Source of the DNA: Bacillota bacterium
GTDB lineage: Bacteria; Bacillota; Clostridia; Christensenellales; SZUA-584
DNA: 16,237 nucleotides
Reading direction: 5' to 3'
NCBI GenBank assembly: GCA_023415915.1
Contig: JAEZIZ010000052.1
Span: forward strand, 1 to 16,237
The translations under genes were made by a program, and so were the position numbers. The notes below the pieces were generated by a model. That model saw only the letters and a list, made by a program, of their open reading frames with translations. It made no database searches and was not told the DNA's origin. The first letter of the stretch is position 1, and each line of letters opens with the position of its first letter. Below, in pieces: positions 5,087-12,185 of this stretch.

Positions 5087-8000
5087 CTACCTCCTTTCGC
5101 AGTGCAGGCAGCGCATCGCCTCTGCCATCGCGTTAAGTTTGTGATACCCCTGTACGACCTCGTCGAACGAATCTTTGCGCGTTTCGGGATCGAGCATCTC
5201 CAGCGGGAACCGCTTGTGTGCGACTATCTCGTCATCATCGGTTATTTTCGGTATGTCTATTGGCTCGCCCTTGTTGAGCTTGCCCTTGCCGCCGAGATAT
5301 TTATCGATGGAAATGGCAGCCCTTTTGCCGTCCGCTATCGCGCGTATTACCTCGTCGGGGCCTCGCGTTACGTCGCCTCCCGCAAATACGCCTTCCATAG
5401 TAGTCATCTGCGTGTCGCCCTGCAATACAAACGTCCCCCAGGGAGTCAGGCCTATCTCGTCCTTGCCTATGAACGGGAAGTCCGCGTACTGGCTTACCGC
5501 CGGAATGACCATATCGGTATCAATCATGAAGTTCGAGCCTTCGACGAGCACGGATTTGCGCCTGCCCGACGCGTCAAACTCGCCGAGCTCCATCCTTACG
5601 CACTCTATCTTTGCCACCCTGCCGTCGCTGCCCGCTATGAAGCGTACCGGCGCGGCAAGCTCGATGAGTTTAATGCCCTCTTCGAGCGCCTCGTTTATTT
5701 CCGACTCGTAAGCCGGCATCATGCCTTTCGTCCTTCTGTACAATATCGTTACGTTATCAGCCCCTAATCGCAGTGCAGTCCTTGCGGAGTCTATTGCCGT
5801 GTTGCCTCCTCCTATGACCATTACATTTTTGCCCATGTCTATCGGCTGATGCGTATTCGCTTTTTTAAGGAACTTTATGCCGTGTATAACGCCCGGCAGG
5901 CTTTCACCCGGTATGTTTACCTTCTGTGGCAGTTGCGTGCCGGTAGCGATGTATATCGAATCGTACCGCGCTTTTAGCTCGCCGAACAGTATATCCCTGC
6001 CTACCTCGGTGTTTAAGTGTATCTTCACGCCTTCCTGCTCAATCAGCTTCACTTCATGCGCAAGAATGTCATTGGGCAGCCGGTATTCAGGTATGCCGTA
6101 GGCAAGCACGCCGCCCGCCGTATCGTGCGACTCGTATACATCCACGTCGTAGCCTATCCTTGCAAGGTAATACGCGCATGTAAGCCCGGAAGCGCCCGCG
6201 CCTATCACTGCGACGCTCTTGCCGTTCTTCGGGAATACGATATCCCTAGAATAAGCCTTTTCGTTATGCATGGCATAATCGGCAACGAACCTCTTTAAGT
6301 CGCATATCGCGACGGCTTCGTCCACCGTTCTTCTGCGGCATTTGCTCTCGCACGGCCGGGTACATATCCTTCCGCAGACCGCAGGGAACGGGTTTTCCTG
6401 CCGTATCAGGCGGTACGCGTCCATAAACCGGCCCGCCGCCACAAGCGACATATAACCCGGAACGTTTACGTTTGCGGGGCATGTATTTTCGCATGGCGAT
6501 ATGAAAAGCTCCGAGCAGACGCCCGCCCGGCAGTATTTGTTCCTTATATGCTCGTCGTATTCCTCCCGGAAATACTTAATCGTGCTTAGCACCGGATTGG
6601 GCGCCGTCTGGCCAAGGCCGCACATAGCGGTCTCCTGTATCGTCTCGCCGAGCTCTATTAGCAGCTCAACATCGCCTTCCTCGCCTTCGCCGCGCGTGAT
6701 ACGCTCCAGTATCTCGAGCATACGTTTCGTTCCTATGCGGCACGCCGTGCATTTGCCGCACGACTCGTCGCGTATGAAATCCATGAAATAACGGGCGGTA
6801 TCGACCATGCACGTGTCCTCGTTCATTACTATAAGGCCGCCGCTGCCCATTATCGCGCCCACTTTCTTGATGGTCTCGTAATCCGTAGCCACATTAAGGT
6901 TCTCGGTCGTCACGCATCCGCCCGAAGGCCCGCCTATCTGCGCCGACTTGAATTTCTTCTTATTGGGGGTTCCGCCGCCAATCTCGAATATTATGTCTCC
7001 GAGCGGCATGCCGATGGGCACTTCTACAATGCCTGTGTTTACCACGTCGCCCGCGAGCGCGAACACCTTCGTACCCTTGCTCGTTTTCGTGCCGAACTGG
7101 GTGTACCATTCTCCGCCCCGGTTTATTATCTCGGGCACGCTCGCAAATGTCTCTACGTTGTTTATTATCGTCGGCTTGCCGAACAGCCCTCTCTGGAACG
7201 GGAACGGCGGTTTCTGCTTCGGCTCGCCCCTGTGCCCTTCTATCGAAGACATCAGCGCGGTTTCTTCGCCGCATACGAACGCTCCCGCGCCTATCCTTAT
7301 CTCGATATCAAACGAGAACTTGCTGCCGAGTATGTTCTTGCCCAGCAGCCCGCGCTCCCTTGCCTCGGCAAGCGCCGCCTTCATCCTCTCTACCGCTACC
7401 GGGTATTCCGCGCGGATATATATGAACCCCTGGTTTGCGCCTATCGCATATCCCCCTAATATAAGCCCTTCTATTATCGAATGCGGGTCGCCCTCAATGA
7501 GGCTCCTGTCCATGAACGCTCCCGGATCGCCCTCATCCGCGTTGCAAACTATATACTTTTCGTCGCTCTCCTGCTTTAATCCCGACTCCCATTTTACGCC
7601 CATCGGGAATCCGGCGCCGCCCCTGCCCTTGAGCCCTGACTTTTTGACTTCGTCCACGACGTCCTGAGGGGTCATTTCGTTTAAAGCCTTATACGCGGCA
7701 AAATATCCGCCGTTCGCTATATACGCTTCTATATTGCCGTACTCTATCGAGCCGCAGTTGCGAAGCGCTATTTTTACCTGCCTTTTGAAGAAGTTGATAT
7801 CGTCTATGCAGGGCACGTGCCTCGCAAGCGAATAGTCGTAAAAAGTATACTGCTCGAGCACCTTGCCGCGCAGTATATGCGTTCTTATTATCTCCTTTAC
7901 TTTCTGTTCGTCCAGTTCCGTATAGAATATCCTGTCGGGCAGCACGAGCATCACAGGGCCTACTGCGCACGTGCCCATACAGCCCGTCTCGTATACCTTC

Positions 8001-8185
8001 ACGGAATCCTTAAGTCCGGCCTTTTCTATCTCGCTTATCGCGGCGTCTCTTACCGCCCCGCAGTTTGACGATATGCAGCCGGCGCCCGCGCAGACGTATA
8101 TCCTGTATTTATACTTCTGAAGATTGTCGTTATAGTTTTTCTGTATCTCTTTAAGCCTATCCAGCGTTTTAATCTTATCGCTCAT
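5087..8185 (-). CDS. hydB: HydB/NuoF-like NADH-binding subunit fused to a GltD/NfnB-like FAD-NADP(H) oxidoreductase
   Basis: A 1032-residue fusion. Residues 1-110: thioredoxin-like [2Fe-2S] domain (C32, C37, C69, C73). About 130-545: NuoF core with FMN/NADH motifs GLKGRGGAGFPMG (184-196), ADEGDPGAFMDR (216-227), GAGAFVCGEETAL (299-311) and a [4Fe-4S] site (C476, C479, C482, C522). C552 and C557 resemble the Cys pair that follows the NuoF core in HydB. From about 560: a GltD-like module with Cys-rich entry (C565, C569, C604, C608, C612, C616), FAD fold VAVIGAGASGL (658-668), second dinucleotide fold VIGGGNTAIDSA (790-801), YRR (816-818, suggestive of NADPH 2'-phosphate binding), FAGGDVTRGP (934-943) and a C-terminal CLHC (1026-1029). 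Bifurcating HydB proteins normally end instead in a two-cluster ferredoxin domain at about 600 residues. GGAGG lies seven bases before the ATG; 11 bp separate it from hydC. Confidence 0.93.
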   Translation of the reverse strand: MSDKIKTLDRLKEIQKNYNDNLQKYKYRIYVCAGAGCISSNCGAVRDAAISEIEKAGLKDSVKVYETGCMGTCAVGPVMLVLPDRIFYTELDEQKVKEIIRTHILRGKVLEQYTFYDYSLARHVPCIDDINFFKRQVKIALRNCGSIEYGNIEAYIANGGYFAAYKALNEMTPQDVVDEVKKSGLKGRGGAGFPMGVKWESGLKQESDEKYIVCNADEGDPGAFMDRSLIEGDPHSIIEGLILGGYAIGANQGFIYIRAEYPVAVERMKAALAEARERGLLGKNILGSKFSFDIEIRIGAGAFVCGEETALMSSIEGHRGEPKQKPPFPFQRGLFGKPTIINNVETFASVPEIINRGGEWYTQFGTKTSKGTKVFALAGDVVNTGIVEVPIGMPLGDIIFEIGGGTPNKKKFKSAQIGGPSGGCVTTENLNVATDYETIKKVGAIMGSGGLIVMNEDTCMVDTARYFMDFIRDESCGKCTACRIGTKRMLEILERITRGEGEEGDVELLIELGETIQETAMCGLGQTAPNPVLSTIKYFREEYDEHIRNKYCRAGVCSELFISPCENTCPANVNVPGYMSLVAAGRFMDAYRLIRQENPFPAVCGRICTRPCESKCRRRTVDEAVAICDLKRFVADYAMHNEKAYSRDIVFPKNGKSVAVIGAGASGLTCAYYLARIGYDVDVYESHDTAGGVLAYGIPEYRLPNDILAHEVKLIEQEGVKIHLNTEVGRDILFGELKARYDSIYIATGTQLPQKVNIPGESLPGVIHGIKFLKKANTHQPIDMGKNVMVIGGGNTAIDSARTALRLGADNVTILYRRTKGMMPAYESEINEALEEGIKLIELAAPVRFIAGSDGRVAKIECVRMELGEFDASGRRKSVLVEGSNFMIDTDMVIPAVSQYADFPFIGKDEIGLTPWGTFVLQGDTQMTTMEGVFAGGDVTRGPDEVIRAIADGKRAAISIDKYLGGKGKLNKGEPIDIPKITDDDEIVAHKRFPLEMLDPETRKDSFDEVVQGYHKLNAMAEAMRCLHCERR

Positions 8186-8196
8186 ACTGCCGCCTC

Positions 8197-8700
8197 CTAT
8201 TCATTCTCGTACCTGGCAAGAATAGAGTTCAGCTTGTCTACGTTGACCTGTTTGTATACCACGTCGTCTATCATCATCGCGGGCGCAAGGCCGCACGAGC
8301 CTATGCAGCGCGCAACTTCAAACGTAAACTTGCCGTCGTCCGTCGTTTCTCCCACCTCTATTCCGAGCCGGTCCCTCAAGCCTTCCACTATCTTTTTACC
8401 GCCGCGCACATAGCACGCGGTTCCAAGGCACACCCTTATCGTATGTTTGCCTCTTGGTTTCGTGGAAAAGAACGAGTAAAACGTAACGACGCCCGACACT
8501 TCCGACAATGGGATTCCCATCCTGTCAGCGATAAACACCTGCAGGTCAAGCGGCAGATATCCGTTTATCTCCTGAGCAAGATGCAATACCTGTATCAGGC
8601 TGCCTTCCCTGTCTTTGTACAGGTCGATGATGTTGGCGATTTCAGCATATTTTTGCTGTCCGCACCCGTCACAATGCTCCGCCGTTTTCTTTGCGCCCAT
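8197..8700 (-). CDS. hydC: HydC/NuoE-like [2Fe-2S] subunit
   Basis: A 167-residue NuoE-type thioredoxin-like subunit that carries one [2Fe-2S] cluster and passes electrons between the flavin subunit and the rest of the hydrogenase. The family pattern is complete: helical N-terminal domain (NGYLPLDLQVFIADRMGIPLSEV), GVVTFYSFF, then the ligands VCLGTAC (C91, C96) and ARCIGSCGLAP (C132, C136). An extra N-terminal CDGC (C10, C13) precedes the helical domain. AGGAGG (8707-8712) lies six bases before the ATG at 8700 and three before another at 8703, so 8700 is chosen; the frame extends further upstream without a ribosome site. First gene of the hydC-hydB-hydA operon, with 11 bp to hydB. Transcription probably starts near 8764. 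Confidence 0.93.
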   Translation of the reverse strand: MGAKKTAEHCDGCGQQKYAEIANIIDLYKDREGSLIQVLHLAQEINGYLPLDLQVFIADRMGIPLSEVSGVVTFYSFFSTKPRGKHTIRVCLGTACYVRGGKKIVEGLRDRLGIEVGETTDDGKFTFEVARCIGSCGLAPAMMIDDVVYKQVNVDKLNSILARYENE

Positions 8701-8770
8701 CATATACCTCCTAACGTGTGATTTTTTTAACAAACTTGTCAATGTAATCATAACAAACAGATGTGATAGA

Positions 8771-8799
8771 ATTATAAAGGTCTGTGAAGAATTTCATAA
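8771..8799 (-). promoter_or_regulatory. Putative hyd operon promoter, weak -35
   Basis: On the minus strand a consensus TATAAT (8776-8771) lies about 70 bp before the hydC start. At 17-bp spacing the -35 position reads TTATGA (8799-8794), only 3 of 6 matches to TTGACA. A good -10 with a poor -35 is typical of activator-dependent promoters, and tandem repeats lie just upstream at 8803-8822. No better -10/-35 pair was found in the 300-bp divergent region on this strand. Confidence 0.45.
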
Positions 8800-8802
8800 A
8801 GT

Positions 8803-8822
8803 TTCCGCATAATTCCGCATAA
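8803..8822. repeat. Two tandem perfect 10-bp repeats upstream of the hyd promoter
   Basis: TTCCGCATAA occurs twice with no gap (8803-8812, 8813-8822), followed by TTTTC. With the proposed -10, the pair covers about -39 to -58 of the hyd promoter. Head-to-tail repeats one helical turn apart are the standard binding mode of OmpR/PhoB-type dimers, and such a regulator is encoded divergently at 9003. Confidence 0.6.
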
Positions 8823-8899
8823 TTTTCAACAATTTCAGCGATTTCTATAACAGTATTATCACATTTGTTAATATATTCCACATATACATGTATAATCAC

Positions 8900-8928
8900 T
8901 TGATTAATGAGGAAATATCTATTATTAT
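8900..8928 (+). promoter_or_regulatory. Putative promoter of the response regulator gene
   Basis: TTGATT (8900-8905), a 17-bp spacer and TATTAT (8923-8928, one mismatch to TATAAT) on the plus strand, about 75 bp before the ATG at 9003. The surrounding DNA is AT-rich, so a chance match cannot be excluded. Confidence 0.45.
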
Positions 8929-9002
8929 ATAATTACTACTTATACTCACATCTTTATGCGTTAAATATATCTGTTGCAAAAACTTGAAAACTGAGGCTTG
9001 AC

Positions 9003-9677
9003 ATGGGCGATATACGAATACTTATCGCCGGACCGGACGCCGAGACAAGAGCGAGAATCAAGACTCATACCACGTTTGAGGGGTTAATCGCCGACGAAGC
9101 CGGCGACGGTATAGCAGTATTAAAGCTGTTCAGGCGAAACGAATACCACATAATTATTATTGACGCCAATATCACGGATCTGGACGCCTGGAACGTTTGC
9201 CGCCAGATACGCAAAAGCTCGAATACTCCGATAATAATAATATCGGATAACGACGACGAGGAAGAAAAGCTTTCGTTCTTTGATATTGGCGCGGACGATT
9301 TCGTAGTAAAGCCGTTTTCCGGCAAGGTAATGATGGCGCGAATACACGTGATACTTCGGCACAGCCTGGGCAGCGGCAAATATGAACCAAGGCGTCTCAT
9401 ATTTGACGGGCTGTGCATAGACTCCGTATCGCGCACAGTGTATATAGACGGGGAAATCGTGGAGCTTACGCCCAAAGAGTATAAGCTGCTGCTTTTTTTC
9501 GCCCAAAACCCGCATGTAGCCATGTCGCGCGAAAGGATATTGCGCAGCGTCTGGGGCGAAGACTTTTTCGGCACCGACCGCACAGTCGACACACACGTTA
9601 AAATGCTGCGCGAGCATATAAAGCCGTATGGCAGGTTAATAGACACCGTTTGGGGCGTAGGCTATATATTCAAATGA
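9003..9677 (+). CDS. OmpR/PhoB-family response regulator with degenerate acidic pocket
   Basis: A 224-residue DNA-binding regulator with a receiver domain (1-118) and a winged-helix domain (about 128-224). In the receiver, D54 is the expected phospho-acceptor, S81 replaces the usual Thr/Ser and K103 (VKPF) is conserved. The N-terminal acidic pair is missing, though: ILIAGPDAETR stands where ILIVDDExxxR is usual, with G10 and P11 at the Mg-binding positions. The output domain is intact (ELTPKEYKLLLFFAQNP, RTVDTHVKMLREHI, WGVGYIF). No histidine kinase is adjacent, so it is an orphan within the window. A TGAGG site precedes the ATG by six bases. Its divergence from the hydrogenase operon and the 10-bp tandem repeats between them suggest it regulates hydC-hydB-hydA. 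A strong hairpin terminator follows. Confidence 0.92.
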   Translation: MGDIRILIAGPDAETRARIKTHTTFEGLIADEAGDGIAVLKLFRRNEYHIIIIDANITDLDAWNVCRQIRKSSNTPIIIISDNDDEEEKLSFFDIGADDFVVKPFSGKVMMARIHVILRHSLGSGKYEPRRLIFDGLCIDSVSRTVYIDGEIVELTPKEYKLLLFFAQNPHVAMSRERILRSVWGEDFFGTDRTVDTHVKMLREHIKPYGRLIDTVWGVGYIFK

Positions 9678-9703
9678 TTAAATAACCGAATAAATGAATC
9701 CCT

Positions 9704-9730
9704 GCGCATCGGGCAGCCGGCGCTTTTTTT
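9704..9730 (+). terminator. Terminator of the response regulator gene
   Basis: GCGC (9704-9707) and CGG (9710-9712) pair with CCG (9717-9719) and GCGC (9720-9723), with a two-base bulge and a 4-nt loop, followed by seven T. It begins 27 bp after the stop codon. Confidence 0.8.
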
Positions 9731-9779
9731 ATGTGCGGCAGCTCTATGCCAATGGTTGGGGTAACCTAACAGACAAAAG

Positions 9780-9806
9780 AATCGCAAACCCTTAGGGCTT
9801 GCGATT
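9780..9806. terminator. Strong hairpin between convergent units
   Basis: AATCGCAA (9780-9787) / TTGCGATT (9799-9806) with an inner CCCT/AGGG stem forms a 12-bp interrupted hairpin. On the minus strand it is followed by CTTTTGTC, so it may end transcripts from the amidohydrolase unit. It also backs up the plus-strand terminator. A second, smaller stem (CATGTCA 9810-9816 / TGACATG 9821-9827) lies beside it. Confidence 0.5.
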
Positions 9807-9918
9807 TATCATGTCACAAATGACATGGCAAAGAGGACTCTAATCGCCTCATGGAATTAATTATGGCCGTTAATCCATTAAACAAGATGTCATAGCGAAA
9901 TCGTTGAGGACTCGGCCT

Positions 9919-9961
9919 AAGCCGGTGAGCTTTTCATTACCGCTTTGAGGCTCTCCGGCTT
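9919..9961 (-). terminator. Stem-loop at the end of the amidohydrolase gene
   Basis: AAGCCGGTGAGC (9919-9930) and GCTCTCCGGCTT (9950-9961) pair over 11 of 12 positions around a 19-nt loop. The hairpin begins inside the amidohydrolase stop codon on the minus strand. There is no U run after it, so it may act as a 3' RNA-stabilising structure or as the first of several stops before 9780-9806. The rest of 9831-9918 shows nothing recognisable apart from GAGGACTC occurring twice (9832, 9905). Confidence 0.4.
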
Positions 9962-10691
9962 ATAAATTGAAAACCGTCATTGCTGTTTTACAGAAGCATT
10001 GCTCATATTGTTCATTTGTTAAATGAAGGCCCCTATACTTCCCAATCTCGGCTCCTGCATTTATGGGCAAATCTGTGCCGAACATTATGCGATGGCACCC
10101 GAGCTTCTCCGAAAATGTTTTCAGATCATATGAAAACGCCCAAGAGGTTTCAAGATAGATATTCGAACATTCCATTGCCGCAACAAGTGCATCCCCACCG
10201 AACATGCCTCCCCCCGCATGCGCTAATATGATTTTCATATCCGGGTACCTGCGGGCGATCGGAATAGCAAGGGAAGGAAGCGCATTCGGTATGCCATTCC
10301 CTGTATGAATCATAACCGGAACATTGAGCATGGCGGCAGTATCAAATACCTTTTCCGCCTGTGGTGAAATTGGTGAACAGCAAAAAGCCGCGGTATGCAA
10401 CTTGATACCTTTGAATCCAAGATCCCTTATCGTCCATTTTGCAAATTCCACATATTCCGATTCGGGCATATAAGGTGACAATGCCGCTATACCCCAAAAC
10501 TTGCCCGGATGTTTTTTGATAAAGTCATATATTCGCAGATTTGCGGCCTTTATATCGTACGTGACCATACCGGTCTGGAGGATAGCTCCATCGATACTAT
10601 ATTCCTGCATATATGAGAGTATCGTTTCTTCGCTATCGTTAGTATTAAACATCAGGTCTTCGCCAAGGTGCATATGAGCATCAATTATCAT
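9960..10691 (-). CDS. Amidohydrolase_2-type metal-dependent TIM-barrel hydrolase
   Basis: A 243-residue protein of the amidohydrolase superfamily (PF04909 type). The metal-site pattern is complete: IIDAHMH (H6, H8) on strand 1, GIKLH (H99), MIHTGNG (H129), ILAHAGG (H158) and MFGTDLP (D207). It is slightly short for the family, whose members are often 260-320 residues. Relatives include lactonases, decarboxylases and uncharacterised hydrolases, so the substrate cannot be read from sequence; beside a KduD-like dehydrogenase, a sugar lactone is one possibility (inference). AGGAGGG lies eight bases before the ATG. It is the last gene of a minus-strand unit, 30 bp after the dehydrogenase. Confidence 0.88.
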   Translation of the reverse strand: MIIDAHMHLGEDLMFNTNDSEETILSYMQEYSIDGAILQTGMVTYDIKAANLRIYDFIKKHPGKFWGIAALSPYMPESEYVEFAKWTIRDLGFKGIKLHTAAFCCSPISPQAEKVFDTAAMLNVPVMIHTGNGIPNALPSLAIPIARRYPDMKIILAHAGGGMFGGDALVAAMECSNIYLETSWAFSYDLKTFSEKLGCHRIMFGTDLPINAGAEIGKYRGLHLTNEQYEQCFCKTAMTVFNL

Positions 10692-10721
10692 CTATCATCC
10701 CTCCTACGAAAAGATCTGTGA

Positions 10722-11528
10722 CTATATATTCTCGATTTCCCAGGGCTGTCCGCCCGCAAGGCATCCGCCGTCTACATGGTACATCATTCCGGACATGTAG
10801 CAGGACGCGTCGGAAGCAAGCAGTATCGTAATGCCAATAAGATCGCTCGGCGTACCCGGCCGTGCCATGGCAATACGGTCCAGCAGAAACCTTGACAGCT
10901 TCGGATTTTCCCAGAGCGGAGTCGTCAGCGATGTTTTGATGTGCCCCGGAGCGATGGCGTTCGACCGTATGCCATGCTTTGCCCACTCGATCGCCTGAGC
11001 GCGCGTCAGCGCAGCAACGCCGCTTTTCGTCGCACCGTATACGCCGCATCCGCCCAGCATCATCACCGCATTATATGACGCGATGTTTATTATACTGCCC
11101 TGATGTGCCTTCGCCATATGTTTGGCCACTTCCTGGCTCATGAAATATACGCCTTTCAGGTTCACGCCCACGATACGGTCAAACGTCTCTTCATCGCCGT
11201 ACATGCAGCCGATACGTTTGTTGATGCCTGCGCAGTTGATCAGCACATCGATCTTCCCGAAGCGCTCAATCGATTGGGCAACGCAGCTTTTGATCGAATC
11301 AAGCGAGAGCATATCCGTATGAATGCACAGCGCTTCCCCTCCGAAAGCGCGGATCCTGCTTTCCGCATCCCGCATACCTTCGTCGTTGACATCAGAAAGT
11401 ATCACTTTTGCACCAACTTGTGCAACCCCTATTGCCATTTCGCTGCCGATGGCGCCGCCTGCTCCGGTGATTAAAATGACCTTGCCTTCCAATGAAAACA
11501 ATTCTTTCAACCTTCCGCCAATATCCAT
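10722..11528 (-). CDS. Short-chain dehydrogenase/reductase, sugar-acid type (KduD/gluconate 5-dehydrogenase-like)
   Basis: A 268-residue classical SDR that oxidises or reduces a hydroxyl with NAD(P)(H). Visible motifs: cofactor loop TGAGGAIG (21-28), D46 at the end of strand 2 (favours NAD+ over NADP+), NCAG (98-101), N123, and the catalytic S151, Y164 and K168 (YGATK). The end DGGCLAGG is typical of the family. The N-terminal LKELFSLEGKVILITGAGGAIG resembles 2-deoxy-D-gluconate/2-keto-3-deoxy-D-gluconate dehydrogenases and gluconate 5-dehydrogenases, but SDR substrates are hard to assign. GAGG lies nine bases before the ATG. A short 8-bp hairpin (11565-11587) separates it from the glycerate kinase remnant. 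The unit may be under GntR control through the site at 12040. Confidence 0.88.
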   Translation of the reverse strand: MDIGGRLKELFSLEGKVILITGAGGAIGSEMAIGVAQVGAKVILSDVNDEGMRDAESRIRAFGGEALCIHTDMLSLDSIKSCVAQSIERFGKIDVLINCAGINKRIGCMYGDEETFDRIVGVNLKGVYFMSQEVAKHMAKAHQGSIINIASYNAVMMLGGCGVYGATKSGVAALTRAQAIEWAKHGIRSNAIAPGHIKTSLTTPLWENPKLSRFLLDRIAMARPGTPSDLIGITILLASDASCYMSGMMYHVDGGCLAGGQPWEIENI

Positions 11529-11612
11529 TTTACTTTACCTCACAATCTTACTTTGTTCATTCGTCGATGATGTTCTCTCCATCATCGGTTTTCGCAAATC
11601 TGAAAATCCGTA

Positions 11613-11960
11613 TCATCTGTTCCCAATCAGCAGTGTACGTATCACGGCGTCCGTTAGCGTTCGCATATCATCGCGGCAGGTGGCCTTGATCTCTTCCAAT
11701 GTGCTTGCTCCCGATACTGATGAAAAAAACGCCGTTATGCCCTCATCGAGAACCGCAGCCGCGTTTTTACCGATGGAGCCGCACAATGCGATACAGGGTA
11801 CGCCCCATTTTTTTGCCCGCCGGGATATGCCCACAGGCGCCTTGCCCCGTACGCTTTGCCAGTCGATCCTGCCTTCGCCTGTGAACACCATGTCCGCACT
11901 CTGCAGCGCTTCGTCAAACCGGACGGCATCCAGCAACAGTTCAATGCCGGGCTTATCATT
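11613..11960 (-). pseudogene. 3' fragment of a glycerate kinase gene (GlxK/GarK family)
   Basis: The minus-strand frame encodes KPGIELLLDAVRFDEALQSA, then DMVFTGEGRID, GKAPVGISRRAKKWGVPCIAL, CGSIGKNAAAVLDEGITAFF and a normal C-terminus. This is the last third of a glycerate kinase of the GlxK/GarK family (PF02595; usually about 380 residues), including the conserved TGEGRID segment. Upstream of about 11960 the frame stays open to an in-frame TAA at 12057-12059 but no longer resembles the family, and no ribosome site or start was found. The N-terminal two thirds are missing, so this is a decayed gene. Glycerate kinase would phosphorylate the glycerate made by the GarR-type enzyme encoded at 15080, so its loss breaks an expected step here. 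Confidence 0.8.
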
Positions 11961-12039
11961 GACGTAAAGCTGCTGAGCCTCTGTTATATTTTCATAATGG
12001 GTCCGTTTTAATAGATTAGTGAGTGCCTTGCATTTATAT

Positions 12040-12057
12040 TTGTAATACCTATGACAT
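12040..12057. promoter_or_regulatory. Second GntR-operator-like site
   Basis: TTGTAATACCTATGACAT matches the 18-bp palindrome in the transketolase promoter (13010-13027) at 14 of the 16 arm positions: the left arm is identical, the right arm has two changes. On the minus strand a TATAAA (12038-12033) lies next to it, with a poor -35 beyond. Its position suits control of the minus-strand unit that once began with glycerate kinase. The rest of 11961-12185 shows no gene. Confidence 0.5.
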
Positions 12058-12185
12058 TAAACATTTGTGTTAGTGATGTCAGTAAGGCTACGCAATAACC
12101 TGCCGCTGCGGCATCGATTCGCAACATGGTTTACCGCAAGAGCAAACAGCAAAATGAACGATAAGGGTAAGGTTCGGTTCTTATA

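Larger units (their letters stand above)
8756..8869. repeat. 13-bp inverted repeat pair flanking the hyd promoter region
   Basis: TATCACATCTGTT on the minus strand (8768-8756) and TATCACATTTGTT on the plus strand (8857-8869) match at 12 of 13 positions in opposite orientation, with 88 bp between. They bracket the -10 box and the 10-bp tandem repeats. They could be two operators for one regulator or chance in AT-rich DNA. Confidence 0.35.

Noticed and set aside
6948..7667. Long plus-strand frame (239 codons) opposite hydB
   Set aside because: It is the antisense image of the NuoF-coding region, Ser/Pro-rich in the way antisense frames of such genes are, with no ribosome site or domain.
8727..8871. 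Rex (NADH-sensing repressor) operator in the hyd promoter region
   Set aside because: TTGTTAA-type half sites exist at 8727-8733 and 8865-8871, but no full TTGTTAA-N4-TTAACAA palindrome, so half sites in AT-rich DNA are not enough to claim Rex control.
8711..8899. 62-codon minus-strand frame just upstream of hydC
   Set aside because: It starts at GTG with no ribosome site, covers the proposed hyd promoter and repeats, and its AT-rich composition explains the open frame. Its end overlaps the hydC ribosome site only because that site contains TAG.
11995..12150. Short minus-strand frame of about 39 codons after the GntR gene
   Set aside because: No ribosome site, no recognisable domain, and it overlaps the second operator-like site; probably chance.
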